Shown here in pieces: positions 4,672 to 8,904 of a stretch of 8,904 nt of DNA. Within the stretch, counting starts at the first letter, position 1. Each line of letters begins with the position of its first letter. A model generated the notes under the pieces. It saw only the letters and a program-made list of their open reading frames with translations. It did no database searches and was not told where the DNA came from. The DNA lies in assembly GCA_030536095.1 (NCBI GenBank), contig JAUNQQ010000036.1, positions 1-8,904 of the forward strand. Reading direction: 5' to 3'. The translations under genes and the position numbers were made by a program. The DNA is from Candidatus Saccharimonadota bacterium. GTDB taxonomy: Bacteria; Patescibacteriota; Saccharimonadia; Saccharimonadales; Saccharimonadaceae.

Positions 4672-6939
4672 TTATTCCCCACCCCCAAAAATTGCATCCC
4701 AAATCTCATTCATCTCTTCATCCGACACCTGCGACCAGTCCGTCTCTGCTGCCGAATCAGGATTTGAATGATCCTCGTGCGCCGCCGCTTCTTCCGCCGC
4801 ATATTGTTGCGACTGTTCCGATTCGGTCGCCCCGTAATCTGCCCCTGTCGCCCCTGCCCCCGCGTCATATCCTTCCGTTGACTCGCTCGCTGTCGTCTGC
4901 GTTCCATGTTCAATCGATTCCTGAACATGCTCCTGTGCTTCCGTCTCTGTCATCCCCTGTGTCGCTTCATTATTCTCACCATCATTTATCACTACATTTC
5001 CCTGCTCATCTGTAATCGCTTCCCCGCTCTCATCTCTTACGGCTCGCTCATCATGGATATTTATATCCGCATCTTCCACCTGCGACCCCGCCTCTCGCTC
5101 CGTCTCGTTCGCTACCCCCTCCTGTTCATCCGACACGATTTCCGTTGCGTCACCCGTCTCCACTGCATCTTGTGTCTCTTCCAACTTCTGATCGCCATCC
5201 GTCTTCTGCTCTTCCGTAATCTCCGTCTTTCCTTCCTCATCCTTCTTCTTCTCATCCTCCCGCCTTGTAGTCTCCTTCTGTTCTGGTTCCGGCTGAGCAA
5301 TAATCACCGGATCAGTCTTTTCATCATTCTTCTTTATTGGCGCATACTCATACTCCGTAAACTTCGCCACACTCGGTGTTTCTTTCGGCGTTTCGGCTGG
5401 AGTCTCCACTGGTGCCGGCGGCGTATTATCTATTTCCTGAATCTCCATTGTCCTCTGAACTACTTTCTGCGCAACCGCCTCATCCGCCTTCTCGATCACA
5501 ATCTGTGTACAGCCATTCTTAAATGTCAATCTCCACGACACCCCATTAGTTTCCCCACTAAACATTGTTGCCGCTGAACCATTTTCCTGCGTTACGCTAT
5601 GACAGAGATCAAGATTTCCCGCCGTCGTTGGCGCATTCTCATCCGCCTTCATCGCATAAACATTATAGAATTCCCCATAAAGTCTCGTCTGCGACACATT
5701 CGACGAATTAATAATCTGCGAAAACCCTTCAAAAGCCTGTTGTCTCAGTCCTTCATTTGTCTGGAAAATATCTTCCAACTGATCCGACGACAGCCCTTTT
5801 AATCCATCTACCTGTAATCCTTCCGGCAAAGCCGCATAACTCGACGCCAACTCCTCCGGCATCCGATTCATCACCTCAAGAAGATTCGCCTTCTGTTGCT
5901 CGGCTGGCAACGCCTCACCCGTTTCGCCATCAACCAGCACATTCGGCGCGGTCATATTATATTTCCCTAGCTTAGCATCACTATCATAAAGTCCTGCATA
6001 TCCTTCCAGCTTATGCCAATCCGTCTCCGCCGCTTTTTCTCCTGCCGCTACACTTAGGCTTTCCAGCATTGTCGCCCCATCCACCGACTGTGACATCGCT
6101 TCCCGATTTTGTATGTCATACTGTCCTCTCGCCACATTCACCCCCACTCCCATTACCGCCGACGCCGCCGTCACCGCTATCGCAAATCCCGCAAACTTCT
6201 TCTTATTCCTCTGGAAGAATCCGCCTCTCTGCTCTTTTTCCTTCCGCTCTGCTCCACCATTAAACTTCTCCTTAATCTTCGATATAAAATTCCCAAATCT
6301 CGATTCTGGAATTTCCATCTCTCTCGGCGCACCTCGCATAAAATGCTCCACCGCATCCCCCTCTACATTCATCCCCTCTCGTCGCCATACAGTCTCTGGC
6401 CTAGATCCCGTCGAATCAACCTCATTCCGCCAATTCTCCGCACGCCTCACCGGCCGATTCATTCTTACCCCTTCAACCTGTGGCACCCTTCCCGCAATAT
6501 TCTTATTTACTCTCGGCCGAGTGCTGTCCACTCTCGGCATTTCTTCCACTCGCGGCACTCGACCCCCCACATTCCGCGCTGGTCGAGCCACTCTCTCCTC
6601 AGCTCTCGGCAAATCCTCCATTCGTGGCACACGCCTACCAACATCCTGTCGGTTTCCCCTATTCCTCACCGATTGTTGATTTTCAAGCCTCCCCCTTCTT
6701 CCAGGCATTATTCGCGTATCCCCTTCTGCAAGTGCGCCCTCAGCAGCCACGGAACCATAGTTTACCGCCGCCCCCGCCGCCCTTCCAAGCCGAGCATCAA
6801 ACGCATCTGAAGCTATTCTCTCTGCCCTTCTAGGATCAACGCCCTGTTTTACCAACCAAGCTGAGTACCTTCTTGCATCATCTTCTTTTCCCCTTCCCTC
6901 GTAATTATTTCCACCGCCATTAAATCTCTCACCATTCAT
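4672..6939 (-). CDS. Large single-pass membrane protein with Arg-rich inner region and acidic outer tail
   Basis: I do not recognise a named family. From the start at 6939 the product is 755 residues. Residues 1-235 are predicted disordered and Arg-rich, presumably cytoplasmic, and contain a repeat (about 100-169). A basic stop (RNKKK) precedes one membrane helix (about 248-270, AGFAIAVTAASAVMGVG), giving N-in/C-out topology. An outer domain (about 279-504) holds the only two cysteines (446 and 477), perhaps a disulfide. A Pro/Thr linker (PPAPVETPAETPKETP) leads to a very acidic Glu/Asp/Thr/Gln-rich tail (about 525-755) ending in a possible amphipathic helix (EEMNEIWDAIF). I preferred the 6939 ATG over an in-frame ATG at 6972 because AGGAGGAGGG lies 7-8 nt upstream and the ATG overlaps the previous ORF's stop as TAATG. 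The next gene begins 18 bp after this one's stop. It may form part of a surface or envelope-spanning structure; this is inference. Confidence 0.8.
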   Translation of the reverse strand: MNGERFNGGGNNYEGRGKEDDARRYSAWLVKQGVDPRRAERIASDAFDARLGRAAGAAVNYGSVAAEGALAEGDTRIMPGRRGRLENQQSVRNRGNRQDVGRRVPRMEDLPRAEERVARPARNVGGRVPRVEEMPRVDSTRPRVNKNIAGRVPQVEGVRMNRPVRRAENWRNEVDSTGSRPETVWRREGMNVEGDAVEHFMRGAPREMEIPESRFGNFISKIKEKFNGGAERKEKEQRGGFFQRNKKKFAGFAIAVTAASAVMGVGVNVARGQYDIQNREAMSQSVDGATMLESLSVAAGEKAAETDWHKLEGYAGLYDSDAKLGKYNMTAPNVLVDGETGEALPAEQQKANLLEVMNRMPEELASSYAALPEGLQVDGLKGLSSDQLEDIFQTNEGLRQQAFEGFSQIINSSNVSQTRLYGEFYNVYAMKADENAPTTAGNLDLCHSVTQENGSAATMFSGETNGVSWRLTFKNGCTQIVIEKADEAVAQKVVQRTMEIQEIDNTPPAPVETPAETPKETPSVAKFTEYEYAPIKKNDEKTDPVIIAQPEPEQKETTRREDEKKKDEEGKTEITEEQKTDGDQKLEETQDAVETGDATEIVSDEQEGVANETEREAGSQVEDADINIHDERAVRDESGEAITDEQGNVVINDGENNEATQGMTETEAQEHVQESIEHGTQTTASESTEGYDAGAGATGADYGATESEQSQQYAAEEAAAHEDHSNPDSAAETDWSQVSDEEMNEIWDAIFGGGE
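6433..6642 (-). repeat. Three tandem ~24-residue Arg-rich repeats
   Basis: Three consecutive units of about 24, 24 and 22 residues begin VGRRVPRMEDLPR, VGGRVPRVEEMPR and IAGRVPQVEGVR and end in Asn (ARN, NKN, AEN). The consensus is G-x-RVP-x-x-E-x-x-x-R. They lie in the inner, basic part of the large membrane protein and suggest recent tandem duplication of about 72 bp units. Confidence 0.75.
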
Positions 6940-7064
6940 TATATTACCCTCCTCCTCTTCATGCTCTCCCAATCCATCGCGCTCACCTTCGGCACAAATC
7001 TTTTATCCACGACCGCCACCCCGCTCGTCCCATCAATTGCCGAAAAAACTACTAAGTTTTGCAT
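6939..7064 (-). CDS. Hidden 41-codon ORF stitched between the DUF5663-like and large membrane protein genes
   Basis: The minus-strand ATG at 7064-7062 shares its A with the stop of the upstream gene (TAATG). The frame runs 41 codons to TAA at 6941-6939, whose final A is the first base of the next start codon (TAATG again). A strong Shine-Dalgarno, GAGGAGG, lies 7 nt before the ATG. With no gap at either end and a good ribosome-binding site, translation is very plausible. The product starts MQNLVVFSAIDGTSG, has strand-like hydrophobic stretches (VVFSA, GVAVV) and ends WESMKRRRVI. It has no membrane helix, cysteine or known domain. Its last Arg codons carry the Shine-Dalgarno of the next gene. 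I cannot assign a function; it may be a small subunit of the envelope module or a translational-coupling leader. Confidence 0.7.
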   Translation of the reverse strand: MQNLVVFSAIDGTSGVAVVDKRFVPKVSAMDWESMKRRRVI

Positions 7065-7519
7065 TATGCCACCTCCTCTAACTTAATCCCCATAAATACA
7101 TTTTCGAATTTTTCTACCGTCTCTTTCGTCACTTTCTCAACATCTATTCCCGAATTCCGAATTGCCGCCTGAAAGTCTTCCTCGGTGAAATTCTCACCCT
7201 TCGCTTCCAGCTTCGCAAATTCCTCATCCGTTAGCGCATACAAAAGCGACTGATTAATCTGTTCTACTAGCTCCTCGCTCAATTCATTCTTGAGTTTTTG
7301 TAACTCATCCACGTCGTTCAGCCCCTTCTTCATAATCAGTCCTTCGACAAACTGACCAATCGCCGCGTCCCCTTCCACCTTCTTCATGTCCGCTGAAGAA
7401 GAACCCGCCGGCGCCGAAGAGTCCACCGCTCCAACATGGCTTATATCGACCCCAGAGCCTCCCATCGCACCAGGGCCTTGAGTCCCAACCGGAACTCCGC
7501 CTTGAAAATTGTTTTCCAT
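7064..7519 (-). CDS. DUF5663-like small helical protein, first gene of the surface operon
   Basis: The product has 151 residues. Residues 1-45 are Gly/Ser/Ala-rich and disordered (GGVPVGTQGPGAMGGSGVD). Residues about 53-150 form a predicted all-helical domain: IGQFVEGLIMKKGL, then a segment with LKNELSEELVEQINQ, then ALTDEEFAKLEAK, and a final helix ending FMGIKLEEVA. The order FVE-LI-x-x-KGL, L-x-x-x-L-x-x-R/Q-I-x-x, E-F-x-x-L-x matches my memory of DUF5663, a family of unknown function in Saccharibacteria and other CPR; I could not check this. It has no signal peptide or membrane segment, so it is probably cytosolic. The start has AAAAAGGA about 6 nt upstream. A near-consensus promoter lies 44-72 nt upstream, and its stop overlaps the next small ORF. 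Confidence 0.75.
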   Translation of the reverse strand: MENNFQGGVPVGTQGPGAMGGSGVDISHVGAVDSSAPAGSSSADMKKVEGDAAIGQFVEGLIMKKGLNDVDELQKLKNELSEELVEQINQSLLYALTDEEFAKLEAKGENFTEEDFQAAIRNSGIDVEKVTKETVEKFENVFMGIKLEEVA

Positions 7520-7562
7520 GGTTTTTCCTTTTTATTTTGTTAATATGACCTTTATACCATAT

Positions 7563-7591
7563 ATAATATCATTCCCCAATTTTCCTGTCAA
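7563..7591 (-). promoter_or_regulatory. Strong sigma70-type promoter of the surface operon
   Basis: On the minus strand there is a perfect TTGACA (7591-7586), a 17-bp spacer, and TATTAT (7568-7563, 5/6 match) with TGA before it (extended -10). The expected start near 7556 leaves a leader of about 37 nt with a Shine-Dalgarno before the DUF5663-like gene. A second extended -10-like sequence, TGGTATAAA (hexamer 7556-7551), overlaps the predicted start region and could be an alternative. Confidence 0.8.
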
Positions 7592-7618
7592 CATCTTTTT
7601 ACTTCAAAACCAAGCTTC

Positions 7619-8904
7619 TTAATTCATATTTGCCGCTCGCTGAATCGAATAATTCCCTGCCTCATTAAACAACAGATACGGCGCCCCATCCGAACCAAAC
7701 GCCAGACTTTCTATCTCTCCCGCTCCCGCCGGTATAAAATACGCATCCACAAATTCCCCATCTTCCGTATATTTATAAATCGCATTTGACCCTTCCTCAA
7801 AATTATTTCGACATATTTCCGCATCCTCGATCCTTCCATCATTCACCAAATATTCAGCATTCGCCCAAGCCGACACATAAATATACCCATCATTATAAGC
7901 AATATCCTGAAAAACTAATGGTATATCAACATTAAATTCCCCTTTTGGCGTTTTAATCTTATTCCCCTTCATTGTGATATACCCGCCATTAGCATTATGC
8001 GCAATTCCCCCTCCCGTATAATCTTCTCCCTCCATATCATTATCACGCATATATTCCCCACTCTCTGCATCTAGAAAAATCTCTTTTTCATCATTTATAA
8101 TCGCAATCTCATTCGCCCCACTATTCCAGGTCGCCCCATTTCCATGAAAAATATCATGCAATCTACCCGACTCCCATGCGTATCCACCCCAGGGATTATC
8201 TAAATCCATCGCCGTCACCCACCCATCTCCCGAAGCCCCCCTCGCCACATTCACCACCACCATATACTTATCCGTCACCGCAAATCCCTGTACCGACCCC
8301 ACCTCATCGTTGTATCTCCCGCTAGCGTAAACCTGCTCCAAATCTAGCTGTACCATCTCCCCCGGCAACATTTCACGGGCCTTTCTCTTCTCCTCCCCCA
8401 ACGCATTCGGAAATAACCCCGCATCCGTCTCTTCCTCTCCACTATCATAAATCCGCTCCATCTTCTCGCCTTCTTGCATTACTACATTTATCCCTCTCGC
8501 CGCCATAGCACCAGTCAATCCACCCACTGCCAACGCCGCAATCGTCGCCGCCACTACCTTCCGCCGCCCCAAAAATTCCCTAATTCCCTTTTTCTTATTC
8601 CTATCCTTCTCCGATTCCGATTCATACGGATTATCTTCGTCTCCGCGCCTCATCTGCGCATCGCGCGAACCGCTACTATTATTCCGCCTCGTTTCCGTTC
8701 GCCTTTCTCTTATCTTCGGCGTCTCTTCCCTTCTCGCCACATCTTCCCTTTGCCGCAAATTCGCCACACTCTCCCTCCTCGGCGCCTCCACCATCGTTTC
8801 TCTCCGTCGCAAATCCACCACTTCTCCCCTCTCCACTACGCCACCTCTCCTCTGACCGTCTCCCCTTCTCACCATTTTTGGCGTCTTAGCTTCTTCCGCC
8901 TCTT
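7619..8904 (-). CDS. Single-pass membrane protein with beta-propeller-like outer domain (5' end outside window)
   Basis: The frame is open to the window edge. An in-frame ATG at 8875 exists but has no ribosome-binding site, and the codons before it (EAEEAKTPK) look coding, so I treat the 5' end as missing. Numbered from that ATG: residues 1-105 are Arg/Glu-rich and disordered (VVDLRRRETMVEAPRRES, then REDVARREETPKIRERRTE), presumably cytoplasmic. A membrane helix (about 107-127, VAATIAALAVGGLTGAMAA) gives N-in/C-out topology. The outer part (about 190-418) has repeated strand-turn blocks such as GFAVTDKYMVVVNVA, NEIAIINDEKEIFLDAESGE, IAYNDGYIYVSAWA and IESLAFGSDGAPYLLFNEA, typical of WD/NHL-like beta-propellers. 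I do not recognise a precise family. The topology copies that of the large membrane protein downstream. A promoter follows the stop, so the next operon is probably transcribed separately; no terminator is visible between them. Confidence 0.75.
   Translation of the reverse strand, partial: EAEEAKTPKMVRRGDGQRRGGVVERGEVVDLRRRETMVEAPRRESVANLRQREDVARREETPKIRERRTETRRNNSSGSRDAQMRRGDEDNPYESESEKDRNKKKGIREFLGRRKVVAATIAALAVGGLTGAMAARGINVVMQEGEKMERIYDSGEEETDAGLFPNALGEEKRKAREMLPGEMVQLDLEQVYASGRYNDEVGSVQGFAVTDKYMVVVNVARGASGDGWVTAMDLDNPWGGYAWESGRLHDIFHGNGATWNSGANEIAIINDEKEIFLDAESGEYMRDNDMEGEDYTGGGIAHNANGGYITMKGNKIKTPKGEFNVDIPLVFQDIAYNDGYIYVSAWANAEYLVNDGRIEDAEICRNNFEEGSNAIYKYTEDGEFVDAYFIPAGAGEIESLAFGSDGAPYLLFNEAGNYSIQRAANMN

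Noticed and set aside
4906..6810. Several plus-strand frames of 100-230 codons opposite the large membrane protein
   Set aside because: Composition is rich in Leu/Arg/Ser/Pro/His with no start signals. They mirror the opposite gene.
6940..6972. Upstream ATG at 6972 for the large membrane protein
   Set aside because: It lacks a ribosome-binding site, and the extension (GEHEEEEGNI) simply reads the Shine-Dalgarno region of the 6939 start.
8873..8875. ATG at 8875 as the true start of the propeller protein
   Set aside because: There is no Shine-Dalgarno or promoter before it, and the frame continues open with plausible coding to the window edge.
1..8904. parS centromere site (TGTTTCACGTGAAACA-like)
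   Set aside because: I saw no matching palindrome by eye. A pattern search allowing mismatches across the full chromosome would be needed.

Overview
The window most resembles a chromosomal segment of a Candidatus Saccharibacteria (TM7) or closely related Patescibacteria/CPR bacterium. That is an inference from several things: a compact parAB pair, a DUF5663-like protein (a family I associate with this group), a surface protein with an LPxTG-like IPETG-GPAEV C-terminus and a GDERNFV motif, tiny intergenic gaps, and a strong purine bias on the minus (coding) strand. TGA works as a stop (parA), and the long reading frames stay open under the standard bacterial code, so this is not a UGA=Gly lineage (Gracilibacteria/Absconditabacteria).

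Layout. Bases 1-161 hold the 3' end of an unidentified plus-strand gene that converges on parB. Bases 162-291 contain a degenerate direct repeat. Bases 292-2013 (minus) are the chromosome/plasmid segregation pair parA-parB, joined through a previously uncalled 24-codon mini-ORF. Bases 2073-2169 hold two tandem minus-strand terminator-like hairpins. Bases 2188-2601 (minus) are a solitary small PD-(D/E)XK / CdiA-C-terminal-tRNase-like nuclease. It is divergent from rplU (ribosomal protein L21, 2696-3004, plus), and the two predicted promoters are back to back. rplU has its own terminator and no rpmA follows it. Three successive hairpins (3084-3205) separate it from the next gene.

Bases 3229-7591 (minus) form what looks like one cell-envelope operon. 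It starts at a near-consensus promoter (TTGACA-N17-TATTAT) and reads: DUF5663-like protein; a hidden 41-codon ORF whose start and stop each overlap the neighbour as TAATG; a large single-pass membrane protein with an Arg-rich repeat-containing cytoplasmic part and a very acidic outer tail; and a secreted, IPETG-anchored DUF11-like surface protein. It ends at the triple hairpin array. Upstream, 7619 to the window edge (minus) encodes another single-pass protein with the same topology: Arg-rich disordered inside, beta-propeller-like outside.

How the genes may work together. ParA and ParB form the DNA segregation machine. The L21 gene is housekeeping. The 3.2-8.9 kb block looks like a dedicated cell-surface module, plausibly for surface structure or host contact, but the sequence alone does not show its function. 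Two recurring regulatory themes stand out. Every candidate promoter carries an extended -10 (TGn), and two of them place the -10 only 6 nt before the start codon, which would give leaderless mRNAs. Twice, intercistronic gaps are filled by mini-ORFs that overlap both neighbours and carry the next gene's Shine-Dalgarno inside Arg codons.
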